The translations under genes and the position numbers were made by a program. From NCBI GenBank assembly GCA_038226305.1, contig JBBRQN010000002.1, positions 200,124 to 264,123 on the forward strand: a stretch of 64,000 nt of DNA, given 5' to 3'. The notes below the pieces were generated by a model. It saw only the letters and a list, made by a program, of their open reading frames with translations. It was not told the DNA's origin and made no database searches. This stretch comes from JASLDZ01 sp038226305. Lineage in GTDB: Bacteria > Pseudomonadota > Alphaproteobacteria > Caulobacterales > Caulobacteraceae. Positions 23,926 to 32,869 of the stretch are shown here, one piece after another (the first letter of the stretch is position 1; each line of letters opens with the position of its first letter).

Positions 23926-26625
23926 ATGACCATCTCCATCGACGCCTCTACGCTGTTGAGCTTCTACCAGGCGCGCTCCGGTGCGAGCGCCGCCGGGTCG
24001 GGCGGGTCCACGTCCGCAGCGGCGGTCCTCGCGCCGACGCCGCCCTGGAGCTCTAAGTCCAACGCCACGCAGCAGAGCGCGCTCGTCACCTCGATTCTGT
24101 CGGGGCGCAAGTTCATCGACACGACGGCCGCCAAGCTCGACACCACCGCCAAGAACAGCGCCGACTACAAGAACCTGTTCGCGCTCTACCAGGGGCTCAA
24201 CGCATTGGAGGGGGTGGCCAAGGCGGCGACGGCTCCTAACCTTTCCGCGGTCGATCTCAGCCAGCTCACCACCCGCTTCACCGCCGGGCAGGCAGAGGTG
24301 AACAGCTTCCTCAACGCCGCCCCGTTCACGGCCTTCACCGTGTCGCAAGGCGCGGTCTCAGACACCGCGAAGACGACGGTGGGCGTGAAGCGCGAGGTCG
24401 ACACCTTCAACACCGGCGTCCTTTTCACAGGTGCGGCCAACGCCGAGGTTCCGGCGCTGACAGGCGACGTGAAGTTTTCCGTGGCGCTGAAGAAGGCCTC
24501 GGGCACCGTGGTGAACGTAGACTTTGACCTGGCGGATCTGGGCTCGACGCCGCGCAGCCTGCCCAATGTGGTCATCTACCTGAACTCAAAGCTGCAGGCG
24601 GCGGGCGTGGCCACGCGCTTCGCCAACGTGCGCATTCCGGCGGTGGCGCAGACGGTGAAGTCCGGCTCGACCACCACGACCCTGCCGGTGGGCGCCGACA
24701 GCTTCTCCCTGCAGCTGAAGGGCACTTCCGCCGAGATCCCGACCTTTTCCGCCGCCACCTCCGCCCCGGCCGTCTACATCGCCACCACGACCGGCCGCAC
24801 CACCGCCGACGCCGTGACGGGTGCCGCGGCCGACGCCAGCCGGCAGGTGCTGAAGTTCGACACGACAGGCGACACCAGCGTCGGCGGCGCCTCCAAGCTC
24901 TTCGGCAGAACGCTGCCCGCCAACGTGGCGGCGGTGCGCTCCACGGTCACGGGGCCCGACGGGTCGATCTACGTCCTGGCCGACCTCACGGGCAGCACCA
25001 CCGATGGGCAGACCATCAAGGGCAAGCAGGACGTGGGCTTGCTGAAATACGACTCCGCGGGTGATCTCGTTTTCAACCGCACCGTGGGCGCGTCGGATAC
25101 GGCCTCCGGCTATGCGCTTTCCGTATCGGCCGACGGGAAGTCGGTGGCGGTCGCTGGGACGGTCACGGGCGCGCTCGACGGGACGCAGGGCTCGGCCTCG
25201 ACTACGACCACGAACGCCGACAGCTTCGTCTCCGTCTTCGACGCCACGGGCGAGGAGAGCTGGACCGCGCGGCGCAGCAGCACCAGCGGGGCGCAGCCCA
25301 CGGCGGTGAGCTTTGGGCCGGATGGCAAGGTCTACGTCGTCGGCTCGGCCACGGGTGCTGTGCAGGGCGGCACGGCGCAGGGCGGGCAGGACGGCTGGCT
25401 TCAGGCGTTCAGCGACAAGGGTGCGGCGCTCTACACCTCGCAGATCGGCACCACGGCGACCGACCGAAGCGTCGGCGTCAGCGCCGATGCCAACGGGGTG
25501 GCGGTGGCCTCGGTCGAGAACGGCCACGCAGTGCTGCGCCGCTTCGATTTCGACGGCTCGGGCGCGCTGCAAGCGGGCGCCGTGCGAGACCTCGGCGACC
25601 TGCAGGGCGGCGACATCGCGGGCCTCGGCCGGGCAGATGACGGGTCGCTCGTCATCGCGGGCTCGACGCACAATGCGGCCCTGGCAGCGGGCACGATCAC
25701 CACGGGCTATGCGGGCGGCAAATCCGCCTTCGTGGCCAATGTGAGCGCCGATCTCGGCGCGGCGAGTTCCGACCGGCTGACCTATGTGAACGTGGGCACC
25801 GAGGCGACGGCCACGGCGCTCACCGTGTCTGGCGGCAAGGCCTACATCGCCGGGCAGCTCGACGACGGGGCCAAGGGCAAGCTCGGCTATGGCGCGCAGA
25901 TCGACGTGCGCACCGGCGCGGTCGGCTGGAAGGACACCAACCGCGGGGCCGACAACCTCTCCGCCCCCTCTGCCATCGCCGTGGACGCGCAGGGCGTTTC
26001 GGCGCTCGACAAGCTGGGCCTGCCCCGCGGCACCCTGAACTACGCCGGAAGCCAGACCCTGACCGCCAACACCTCGATCCGCACCGGCGACCAGTTCTTC
26101 GTGCGCTCTGGCACGGGTGCCGCCAAGCCGGTCACCATCGAGGCGGGGGAGACGCTCAAGACGTTGGTCGTGAAGATCAACCGTGCCCTGGGATTCACCG
26201 GCAAGGCCGAGGTGGTCACTGCCAACGGCTATGACCAGCTGAAGATCACCCCCCTGAATGACCGCACCGATGTGTCCCTGCAATCGGGCAAGGGCGGGCG
26301 CGACGCCCTGGCTTCGCTCGGCCTGTCCGAAGGCCTGGTCACGCTCGATGCGTCGACCACGGCCAAGCTCGACCCCAACACGCCCAAGACCTACGGCCTG
26401 AAGCTGCCGACCACTCTGTCGATCTCCAGCACGGCGGCCGCCAAGAGCGCCTCGGTGCTGATCTCCTCGGCCCTCACCACCCTGCAGATCGCCTACAGCG
26501 ACCTCGCGTTCCCCGCATCCAAGACGACGGCCAAGGCGGGCTCCACCGGCACGGGCCAGCCCACCGCCTACCAGACGAGCCGCATCGCCGACTATCAGCT
26601 GGCCCTGGCACGCCTGTCAGGCTGA
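23926..26625 (+). CDS. Large flagellin-cluster protein with SBBP-like propeller (FlaEY-like?)
   Basis: An 899-residue protein with no signal peptide. The N terminus (about 1-110) is helical and Ser/Ala/Thr-rich. Residues about 280-650 carry repeats of the pattern GxxDGWLxxFxxxGxxLYTxxxG-TxxDxxxxVxxDxxGxxxxxG, typical of SBBP beta-propeller blades. Residues about 665-790 resemble hook-associated protein domains (TLNYAGSQTLTANTSIRTGDQFFV; TLVVKINRALGFTGKAEVV). The C terminus is again helical. Placement beside flagellins and absence of a Sec signal suggest flagellar type III export or filament regulation. Caulobacter FlaEY, a large protein of the flagellin clusters, may be its counterpart; I cannot confirm this. 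ATG 23926 is preferred to TTG 23914. Confidence 0.7.
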   Translation: MTISIDASTLLSFYQARSGASAAGSGGSTSAAAVLAPTPPWSSKSNATQQSALVTSILSGRKFIDTTAAKLDTTAKNSADYKNLFALYQGLNALEGVAKAATAPNLSAVDLSQLTTRFTAGQAEVNSFLNAAPFTAFTVSQGAVSDTAKTTVGVKREVDTFNTGVLFTGAANAEVPALTGDVKFSVALKKASGTVVNVDFDLADLGSTPRSLPNVVIYLNSKLQAAGVATRFANVRIPAVAQTVKSGSTTTTLPVGADSFSLQLKGTSAEIPTFSAATSAPAVYIATTTGRTTADAVTGAAADASRQVLKFDTTGDTSVGGASKLFGRTLPANVAAVRSTVTGPDGSIYVLADLTGSTTDGQTIKGKQDVGLLKYDSAGDLVFNRTVGASDTASGYALSVSADGKSVAVAGTVTGALDGTQGSASTTTTNADSFVSVFDATGEESWTARRSSTSGAQPTAVSFGPDGKVYVVGSATGAVQGGTAQGGQDGWLQAFSDKGAALYTSQIGTTATDRSVGVSADANGVAVASVENGHAVLRRFDFDGSGALQAGAVRDLGDLQGGDIAGLGRADDGSLVIAGSTHNAALAAGTITTGYAGGKSAFVANVSADLGAASSDRLTYVNVGTEATATALTVSGGKAYIAGQLDDGAKGKLGYGAQIDVRTGAVGWKDTNRGADNLSAPSAIAVDAQGVSALDKLGLPRGTLNYAGSQTLTANTSIRTGDQFFVRSGTGAAKPVTIEAGETLKTLVVKINRALGFTGKAEVVTANGYDQLKITPLNDRTDVSLQSGKGGRDALASLGLSEGLVTLDASTTAKLDPNTPKTYGLKLPTTLSISSTAAAKSASVLISSALTTLQIAYSDLAFPASKTTAKAGSTGTGQPTAYQTSRIADYQLALARLSG

Positions 26626-26685
26626 TCGCGCCGTTGCGGCGAGCCGCCTTGCTTAAGGGCGCGGGGGGCGATAGCCGTCTGCTCC

Positions 26686-27366
26686 ATGCCGTCGCTTCAA
26701 GACCGCCGCGTCCAGATCGCCGTCGCGACCGTCGCCGTCCTCCTCATGGCGATGCTGCTGCTCACCTATTGCGTGGCGGGCCGTCGCCGGGCTGAGGCCC
26801 TGCCACCGGAGGGCTCTCGCGGTTCGCTGCAGGTGCAGGTCGGCAAGGACGACACCAAGCTCGACCCCGCCCGGCCCCTGCGCTGCTTCGTGAACGGCCA
26901 GTTTGTCGGCGAGGAGACGCTCATCGCCTGCGCCAAGAAGAACGGCGTCGCCGCCCAGAACCTCGACGTGGGCCTGGATCAGACCGGCCAGGTCGCCGCC
27001 GCCCAGACCGGTGGGCAGACTGCGCTGACGCCTATTCCCCAGACCCAGCCCGACGCCATCGGCGACCTTCTGGGCAAGCGGCCAGACAAGCCCGTGGCCA
27101 TCAGCGTACCGGCCGCCTCCGCCTCGCCCACGGCCCAATGCCTGCGCTTTGCCGGGGGCGAGTGGCGCGAGACGGGGGCCAACGTCACCCTGCAGGCCTG
27201 CACCCGCGCGCTCTACGATGGCCACTGCGTGCGCGCGGGCGATGCGCTCTACGGACGCTTCGGGGCGCAGACCCTGCGGCTGGTGCCGGGCCGTGTCGAG
27301 ATTTCCAACGACAACCGCTCCTTCCGGCCCCTGCAGGAACAGTCGGAAGACTGCTCCATTTCGTGA
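26686..27366 (+). CDS. Membrane-anchored hypothetical protein
   Basis: A 226-residue protein with one N-terminal membrane helix (IAVATVAVLLMAMLLLTYCVAG) and a periplasmic part. The latter includes RPLRCFVNGQFVGEETLIACAKKNGVAAQNLDVGLDQTGQ, a Pro/Gln-rich linker, and a Cys-containing C-terminal domain (TAQCLRFAGGEWRET...LQACTRALYDGHCVRAGDALYGRFGAQTLRL). Paired Cys suggest disulfides in the periplasm. No family is recognised. The stop overlaps the GTG of the next, lipoprotein-like gene, so they are co-transcribed. Confidence 0.68.
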   Translation: MPSLQDRRVQIAVATVAVLLMAMLLLTYCVAGRRRAEALPPEGSRGSLQVQVGKDDTKLDPARPLRCFVNGQFVGEETLIACAKKNGVAAQNLDVGLDQTGQVAAAQTGGQTALTPIPQTQPDAIGDLLGKRPDKPVAISVPAASASPTAQCLRFAGGEWRETGANVTLQACTRALYDGHCVRAGDALYGRFGAQTLRLVPGRVEISNDNRSFRPLQEQSEDCSIS

Positions 27367-27770
27367 GACGCTCCGCCATGCCCTCAACCTTGCGGGTCGC
27401 CGCATGCGGCCTGATGCTGGCGATCTTGCTCTCCGGCTGCGAGGCCAAGGAGGCGGTGGAGGCTCCGTTCACCAAGCTCACCTGCTATCACATGGTGCAT
27501 AACAAGGCGGGCGGCTACGACTTCAACGTGGTGGCCAAGAACATCCCCAACCTCGAATACTGTGCCGCCGCTCTGGAGCGTATGCGGCTGCGCTTCGTTT
27601 CATTGGGAGGCACCCACACCGAGATCACGGGCAGCTATCAGGGGCAGTTCATCTTCGTGCAGCGCGAGGGGGTGTTCTCGTCGCAGAAATTCAAGAGCGG
27701 GGCCTACCTCGCCCTCATACGCACCGACGACGGCCGCCTTGTGGTGCCGGGCGCCCCCCGGGTGCCCTAA
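27363..27770 (+). CDS. Small putative lipoprotein
   Basis: A 135-residue protein with a lipoprotein signal (LMLAILLSGC). The mature part (FTKLTCYHMVHNKAGGYDFNVVAKNIPNLEYCAAALERMRLRFVSLG) has two Cys residues and a compact alpha/beta appearance. The GTG at 27363 overlaps the preceding stop (GTGA) and gives a basic n-region MRRS; ATG 27378 is the alternative start. It probably works with the upstream membrane-anchored protein, but the function is unknown. Confidence 0.65.
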   Translation: MRRSAMPSTLRVAACGLMLAILLSGCEAKEAVEAPFTKLTCYHMVHNKAGGYDFNVVAKNIPNLEYCAAALERMRLRFVSLGGTHTEITGSYQGQFIFVQREGVFSSQKFKSGAYLALIRTDDGRLVVPGAPRVP

Positions 27771-27854
27771 GGCCTACGATGACGTGGGCACGTTGACTCG
27801 AGTGCCCCGCCGGTAGCAGAACGTTAACAGAACATCCAAGGCTTGGAGAGCGGC

Positions 27855-28394
27855 ATGGCCGGAAGCGTCAACAAGGTCATCCTGATCGGCAACCTGGGGA
27901 GAGACCCCGAAATTCGCGCGCTCGGTTCGGGCGACCGCGTCGCCAACCTGCGCATCGCCACCAGCGAGACCTGGCGCGACAAGGCGACGGGCGAGCGCAA
28001 GGAAAAGACCGAGTGGCACTCGGTCGTCATCTTCAACGACAACATCGTCAAGGTGGCCGAGCAGTACCTGAAGAAGGGCTCCACCGTTTACATCGAAGGC
28101 GCCCTGCAGACCCGCAAGTGGACCGACAAGGACGGGGCCGAGAAGTATTCCACCGAGGTCGTGGTCAACAAGTTCCGCGGTGAACTCACCATGCTGGGCG
28201 GCCGCAACGCCGGCGACGGCGAGGAAGGGGCCTCCGGCGGCTTCGGAGGCGGCGCCCGCTCCAGCGGTGGCGGCGACTACGGCTCGGGCGGCGGGCGGTC
28301 CAGCGGTGGTGGCGGCTTCGGCGGCGCGCGCAGCGGCGGCTCCGGCCCGAAGGAAAGCTTCCCCGCCGACCTGGACGACGAGATCCCGTTCTAG
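27855..28394 (+). CDS. ssb: Single-stranded DNA-binding protein
   Basis: A 179-residue SSB with an OB fold in residues 1-110 ([47 protein letters not shown]). A Gly/Ser-rich linker follows, and the acidic tip LDDEIPF recruits repair and replication proteins. The ATG at 27855 sits behind GGAGAG; TTG 27843 is less likely. Both strands nearby carry unrelated genes, so it is transcribed alone from the 84-base leader. Confidence 0.97.
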   Translation: MAGSVNKVILIGNLGRDPEIRALGSGDRVANLRIATSETWRDKATGERKEKTEWHSVVIFNDNIVKVAEQYLKKGSTVYIEGALQTRKWTDKDGAEKYSTEVVVNKFRGELTMLGGRNAGDGEEGASGGFGGGARSSGGGDYGSGGGRSSGGGGFGGARSGGSGPKESFPADLDDEIPF

Positions 28395-28403
28395 GCTTTT
28401 CGG

Positions 28404-29015
28404 TTACGCCCCAGCACTCGGCCGCTCGCTCACGCGAGCGTGCCAAGCCGTGAGGTGAGCGAGCCCTTCGAGGGGATCGAGGCCGACGAAACGGGCGAAG
28501 TCCACCGTCGTCAGGGCGCAGATGTCGGCCATGCTGAAAGCCGCCCCTGCCACATAGCTGCGCCCGTCGAACTGCCTGTCCAGCCACTGCATCGCCCGTC
28601 GGCTGTTCTCCCGGTTGGACTCGCCGAACGCCTTGTGCTGCTCGATCAACGCGGCGGTGAACGGATGGGCGTGGCGCCAGAACATGCCGACCGGCGAGGT
28701 GACGAGGAACTCCACCCGGCGAATCCACATGTCGATCTCGGCCACCGAATAGGCATCATGGCCGAAGAGGGGAGGCGCCGTGTGCAGGGCCTCGAGATAG
28801 CGGCAGATCGATACGGATTCCGCCAGGGTGCGCCCGTCGTCCAGCTCCAGCACCGGCAGCTGGCCCGCCGGGTTCATGCCGAGGAAGGCCTCGCTCTTGT
28901 GGGCTCGCGCCATCATGTCCACCGGCGTTTCGGCCAGGTCGATGCCCTTCTCCGCCAGGAAGATCCGCACCCGGCGGGGATTGGGGGCGGGATTTGGGGC
29001 GCCGTAGAGCTTCAT
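28404..29015 (-). CDS. Glutathione S-transferase family protein
   Basis: A 203-residue GST. The N-terminal thioredoxin-like domain has MKLYGAPNPAPNPRRVRIFLAEKGIDL and the glutathione-contacting GQLPVLELDDGRTLAESVSICRYLE. The helical C-terminal domain ends with FSMADICALTTVDFARFVGL. The typical active Ser, Tyr or Cys at the first turn is not obvious (NPAPNPRR), so the subclass is uncertain. It probably detoxifies electrophiles or serves in glutathione-dependent metabolism in the cytosol. It is convergent with ssb, ten bases away. Confidence 0.9.
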   Translation of the reverse strand: MKLYGAPNPAPNPRRVRIFLAEKGIDLAETPVDMMARAHKSEAFLGMNPAGQLPVLELDDGRTLAESVSICRYLEALHTAPPLFGHDAYSVAEIDMWIRRVEFLVTSPVGMFWRHAHPFTAALIEQHKAFGESNRENSRRAMQWLDRQFDGRSYVAGAAFSMADICALTTVDFARFVGLDPLEGLAHLTAWHARVSERPSAGA

Positions 29016-29159
29016 TCGACTGGCTTCCCGTTCGGCCGCTTGCGGTAAACGCCGACACTAGCTCGGCCCGTGGCCTCCGCAACCGGGCAACCGCTGAGTG
29101 AGAGTTTCACCGGGCAGGCGGGCGTTGACCCGGGCCGGTGGCGTCGTTACCGCCGCGGG

Positions 29160-30089
29160 ATGACCAACAGCCCCCTTCGCGGAACGCCCAGGCGCGTGGT
29201 CGTCACCGGGGGCGACAGCGGCTATTTCCCCCTGATCGACGAGCTGTGCGCATCGGTTCGATTCTTTCGCGATGCGCCCTCGCTCGGCCTCGTGGTGATG
29301 GACGGAGGCCTTGAGCCCGCGCAGAAGACGCATCTGGTGGAGCGGTGGGGTGCCTTCATCCTCGACGCCGGATGGGGTTTCGACCTGCCCGAGCGGCGCA
29401 TCCGCGGCCGCGAACACCTGAAGGTGCTGACCGGCCGAACCTTCCTCGACCAGCACCTGCCCGATGCGGAATTGATCCTGTGGATCGACGGCGACGCCTG
29501 GGTGCAGGATCCCTCGGCGCTCGACCTTCTGTTTCGCGGGGCCGAGCTGGGTCGCGTGGCGGTGGTGAGCCAGACCTCGCGCTATGCCCGCCTGGCGATG
29601 AGCCTCAAATGGGGGCCGATGGGCTGGGCGCAGGTGCGCTCGCAGCTCTACAAGAACGCCCGGCGTGCCGGCATGGGCGAGGCCCTGGCCCGCACCATCG
29701 GCGACAAGCCGACCTTCAATGCAGGCGTCTTCGCCCTGGCGCGGGATGCGCCGCACTGGGCGGCATGGCGGGGGCGGCTGGGGCAGGCGCTGAAGAAGGG
29801 CCGGGTGTTCACTTCCGACCAGATGGCGCTGGGCGTGATCGTCCACGCCGACGGCCTGCCCGCGGAGCTGATGCCTGAGACCTGCAACTACATGGGCCCG
29901 ATGTGGACCTGCGACGACGCGGGCGAGACGCTGGTCGAGCGCTATCTGCCCAACGCAACCGTGGGGATCGTGCACATGGCGGGCTACGACTCCATGCGAC
30001 GGGGGCTCGACATCACCGCCCCGATCCAGACGCTGGACGGACGCACGATCGAGCGATCGCTGCGCCGCCCGGCTTGGGTCAGGGGTTAG
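29160..30089 (+). CDS. GT-A-like glycosyltransferase-family hypothetical protein
   Basis: A 309-residue soluble protein. Its fold hints (RVVVTGGDSGYFPLIDELCASVR...LGLVVMDGG; LILWIDGDAWVQD) resemble GT-A glycosyltransferases with a DxD-type metal motif. NAGVFALARDA and SDQMALGVIV are also seen in galactosyltransferase-like families. The ATG at 29160 (MTNSP) begins just before the first strand; the upstream frame is non-homologous-looking. Sugar and acceptor are unknown. It could modify an envelope glycan, but its neighbours give no clue. Confidence 0.65.
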   Translation: MTNSPLRGTPRRVVVTGGDSGYFPLIDELCASVRFFRDAPSLGLVVMDGGLEPAQKTHLVERWGAFILDAGWGFDLPERRIRGREHLKVLTGRTFLDQHLPDAELILWIDGDAWVQDPSALDLLFRGAELGRVAVVSQTSRYARLAMSLKWGPMGWAQVRSQLYKNARRAGMGEALARTIGDKPTFNAGVFALARDAPHWAAWRGRLGQALKKGRVFTSDQMALGVIVHADGLPAELMPETCNYMGPMWTCDDAGETLVERYLPNATVGIVHMAGYDSMRRGLDITAPIQTLDGRTIERSLRRPAWVRG

Positions 30090-30102
30090 CCTGGGCTCAG
30101 GC

Positions 30103-30465
30103 TTAGCGGCCGCCGCGCAGGGCTGCGAACTGCGCCTGACGGCGGGCGAGCGCTTCCTGCTTCTCGCGCTGCTTGCGCTCCTTGATGCTCTCGCGCTTGG
30201 AGGCCTGCACAAGTTTGGCGGCTTCTTCCTCGGCCACGCGCTTCGCTTCATCGGCCTTGGCGCGGGCTTCGCGGGCGATCTCGCGCTCCAGCTGGCGCTG
30301 TTCGCGCACGGTGGCGAGTTCGGCCTCCATCTGCTCCGCGCGGGAGACGACGCCCTCGGGCGCGGTGACGGTGGGCTTGGGCTTGAACTTGGCCAGCATG
30401 GCCTTGCGCGCGTCGGCGGCCGCGGTCTGGCGGTCGGCGAAGCTGGTCTGCTTCAGATCTTTCAT
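30103..30465 (-). CDS. DUF6481-like coiled-coil protein
   Basis: A 120-residue, highly charged helical protein. It has KQTSFADRQTAAADARKAMLAKFK at the N terminus, then a long Glu/Arg/Lys/Ala-rich helix (EREIAREARAKADEAKRVAEEEAAK) and a basic tail. It resembles DUF6481 proteins, common in alphaproteobacteria and of unknown function. The name is from memory. No signal peptide is present; it is probably cytosolic and possibly nucleic-acid associated given its charge. Confidence 0.65.
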   Translation of the reverse strand: MKDLKQTSFADRQTAAADARKAMLAKFKPKPTVTAPEGVVSRAEQMEAELATVREQRQLEREIAREARAKADEAKRVAEEEAAKLVQASKRESIKERKQREKQEALARRQAQFAALRGGR

Positions 30466-30616
30466 ATGGTCCTGTCGGCTTCGACCCTGCGCCAGGGGGC
30501 CGGGGCCGCGGGTCTTTCAGCTCGAGAGCTTCGGGTCCGAACGCGGCGGCGCAGGCGGGCATATAGAGAATGCGGCGGGATTTCGCCAGCCCGCCGCACC
30601 GGCTTTCGACGAGCCC

Positions 30617-31072
30617 TCAGGTCTTGCGGGCCTTGGGCTTGGCCGCGGCCTTGGCGGGCCCGGGCGGACGGCCCCGACCCTTGGCGCCCAGGCCAAGCTT
30701 CTTGGCCATCTCGGAGCGCGCCACCGAATAGTTCGGCGCGACCGAAGGATAGTCGCCCGGCAGGCCATAGCGTTGGCGATATTCAGCGAAGGTGAGTCCG
30801 TGGCGAGTGAGATGGCGCTTCAGCGTCTTGTAGACCTTGCCGTCCACGAAAGAAGTCAGGCCGTCGGGCGTGATCGACTTGCGGATCTGGCCAGCCGTCG
30901 CCTTGGCATGGTCGGGCTCGGCAGCGGGCGGCGGGGCATCGGTTTCGCTCAAGGCGGCGCGAACGCTGCGGATGATCGCGGGAAGTTCGGCCGCCTGCAC
31001 ATGCGTGTTGGCACCAACGTAAGACGCGACGATCTCGGTCGTCAGGCTCAGGATGTCCATCTTGTCTTCCAT
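30617..31072 (-). CDS. MucR/Ros-family transcriptional regulator without Cys ligand
   Basis: A 151-residue MucR-like protein. The N-terminal helical region (LTTEIVASYVGANTHVQAAELPAIIRSV) is the oligomerisation part. The DNA-binding region reads SITPDGLTSFVDGKVYKTLKRHLTRHGLTFAEYRQRYGLP, a Ros finger whose first Cys is Ser (S-x2-D-x9-H-x3-H), as in Ros homologues that fold without zinc. A basic AT-hook-like tail (GRGRPPGPAKAAAKPKA) follows. GAGGAGG seven bases before the ATG decides the start at 31072. MucR proteins control cell-cycle, flagellar and envelope genes in this class. It is divergent from the rRNA/tRNA methyltransferase gene. Confidence 0.85.
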   Translation of the reverse strand: MEDKMDILSLTTEIVASYVGANTHVQAAELPAIIRSVRAALSETDAPPPAAEPDHAKATAGQIRKSITPDGLTSFVDGKVYKTLKRHLTRHGLTFAEYRQRYGLPGDYPSVAPNYSVARSEMAKKLGLGAKGRGRPPGPAKAAAKPKARKT

Positions 31073-31192
31073 GATCGCGCCTCCTCTGGAATTCAGTATC
31101 AGCCTTGATTTCACCTCTCGCGTGAGTCCCGTCAACACTGGAATTGATCTGGACAAAGTCAGGGTGAAAGTCAGTTGTCTGGCGGGTCGGTG

Positions 31193-32047
31193 ATGGTCGA
31201 TGGCCCGGCCAAGAAGTTAGTTCTATTGAAGGCGATGCCGCCTCACGTATTTTCCGTGCAAGACCCTGACGATCCGCGCCTCGAAGGCTATCGCGAGATC
31301 AGGGAGCGCGATCTGATCGGGCGTCGTGGCCTGTTCGTGGCCGAGGGGGCGGTTGTGCTGCGGGCCCTGGTGGCCTCGGCCGACTTTGAGCCCGCCTCCT
31401 TCCTGATCGCCGAGCACAGGCTGAAATCGGTCGAGCCCCTGCTGGCACAGGCCCCTGCGCACACGCCCGTCTACCTCGCGCCGCAGGGCGTGATGGATGG
31501 AGTTGCGGGGTTCGACGTTCACCGGGGCATCCTGGGCCTCGGCCGACGGCGTACGCCCGAGCCCGACGCCACGCAGAGGCTGGCGGCGCTGCCCGCGCAG
31601 GCGCTGGTCGTGGCGGTGTTCGGCGTAGGCAACCACGACAACATCGGCGCCCTGTTCCGCAACGCCGCCGCCTTCGGAGCCGACGCCCTCCTGTTCGACG
31701 ACCGGTGCTGCGACCCGCTCTATCGCAAGGCCCTGCGCGTTTCGGTGGGGGCGGGGCTCATCGTGCCGTGGGCGAGGGGAAGGGGCGAACTCGCCCTGCT
31801 CGACGCGCTCACAACCGCAGGCTTCGACCTCCTGGCGCTCAGCCCGGCCGGGGGCGAGCCCCTGTCGGCCCTCACGCCATCGTCTGGCCGCACGGCGCTT
31901 TTGGTGGGGGCGGAGGGGCCGGGGCTGTCGGCAGCGGTGCTGTCGCGAACCCGCAGCGTGCGCATTCCCATGGCTGCGGGCTTCGACTCCCTGAACGTGG
32001 CCACGGCCGCCGCCGTTGCCCTAAGCCGCCTGTCACGCCTGGGCTGA
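31193..32047 (+). CDS. TrmH/SpoU-family RNA 2'-O-methyltransferase
   Basis: A 284-residue SPOUT methyltransferase. An N-terminal substrate-binding domain (GRRGLFVAEGAVVLRALV) precedes the trefoil-knot catalytic domain with motif 1 (GNHDNIGALFRNAAAFGADALLF), motif 2 (LLVGAEGPGLS) and motif 3 (RIPMAAGFDSLNVATAAAVAL). It methylates a ribose in rRNA or tRNA using SAM. The start is ATG 31193, with ATG 31235 (MPPHVFS) as a strong alternative because homologous domains begin there. It overlaps the convergent amidohydrolase gene by 15 bases. Confidence 0.92.
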   Translation: MVDGPAKKLVLLKAMPPHVFSVQDPDDPRLEGYREIRERDLIGRRGLFVAEGAVVLRALVASADFEPASFLIAEHRLKSVEPLLAQAPAHTPVYLAPQGVMDGVAGFDVHRGILGLGRRRTPEPDATQRLAALPAQALVVAVFGVGNHDNIGALFRNAAAFGADALLFDDRCCDPLYRKALRVSVGAGLIVPWARGRGELALLDALTTAGFDLLALSPAGGEPLSALTPSSGRTALLVGAEGPGLSAAVLSRTRSVRIPMAAGFDSLNVATAAAVALSRLSRLG

Positions 32048-32830
32048 GCCCGCCGCATCGGCTGCCGCCAGGGGGATCAGCCGGGCGAGGCGCTGAGCCC
32101 AGGCGATCTGCCCGGCCTCGTGGCTGATCAGGTCCTGCCGAATCTCGAGCTCCACATAGTCGAGGCCCCGCGCCAGGGCGTGGCGGGGGGCGGTGTAGTC
32201 GATGGAATCGAAGGCGTACGGCTCGTTGTCGCCCACCACTTGATCCGCCTCGCCGCGAAGGCGGGCCAGCATGGCGTGCGAGAGCCGCGACTCCCCGTGG
32301 TGTAGCACCCCGCAGGTCCACGGCCGGTCGATGTCGTTCATCCGCGGCGTGAAGCTGTGGACGAGCACCAGCGACGGGAAGCGCCCGGCGGCCGCCTGTA
32401 CGTTGATCTCGGCGGTGATGGCGGCGTGGTAGGGGGCGTGGATGGCGGCGATCCGTTCGGCCCTGTCGTCGGATGTGAGATCGGCGTTGCGCGGGACGGG
32501 CGTCTTGTCGGAAACCGCGGGGATCGCGTCGTCGCGCGCGGGGTCGCGGTTGCAGTCGATCACCAGGCGGGAATAGCGCTGGCGGATCAGGGGCGCGCCC
32601 AACGCTGCGGCCAGCCGGTCGCTCACGCCCGCGGCCCCGATGTCCCAGGCGATGTGCCGTTCCATAACGTCGGCTGTCAGCCCCAGAGGGAGACCGTTCA
32701 GGTGCAACGGTTCAGGAACGGCTTGTCCTGCATGATCGCAGACGATCAGAAAGGGTGCAGCGGCGCCCAGGTTTACGGCTATCACCGGATGGGGATCGCC
32801 TGAGGCGAGGAGTCGCTGGGACGGAATCAC
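32033..32830 (-). CDS. N-formylglutamate amidohydrolase family protein
   Basis: A 265-residue FGase-family metallo-amidohydrolase. It shows FLIVCDHAGQAVP, HIAWDIGAAGVSDRLAAALGAPLIRQRYSRLVIDCNR and VLVHSFTPRMND, with a WTCGVLHHGESRL block. In histidine breakdown HutG of this family cleaves N-formylglutamate; other relatives act on unknown formamides. No hut genes are nearby, so the substrate is uncertain. The GTG at 32830 was chosen because it is the first start before the conserved N terminus. It is divergent from the transglutaminase pair. Confidence 0.88.
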   Translation of the reverse strand: MIPSQRLLASGDPHPVIAVNLGAAAPFLIVCDHAGQAVPEPLHLNGLPLGLTADVMERHIAWDIGAAGVSDRLAAALGAPLIRQRYSRLVIDCNRDPARDDAIPAVSDKTPVPRNADLTSDDRAERIAAIHAPYHAAITAEINVQAAAGRFPSLVLVHSFTPRMNDIDRPWTCGVLHHGESRLSHAMLARLRGEADQVVGDNEPYAFDSIDYTAPRHALARGLDYVELEIRQDLISHEAGQIAWAQRLARLIPLAAADAAGSAQA

Positions 32831-32869
32831 GGTTCTGGTCTTCAATCTGAGCTGTTCACTGAGGGCGTG

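Noticed and set aside
24586..26283. A 565-codon minus-strand reading frame opposite the propeller-protein gene
   Set aside because: It is rich in Arg/Gly/His, has no motif, and mirrors the GC-rich codons of the plus-strand gene. It is an antisense shadow.
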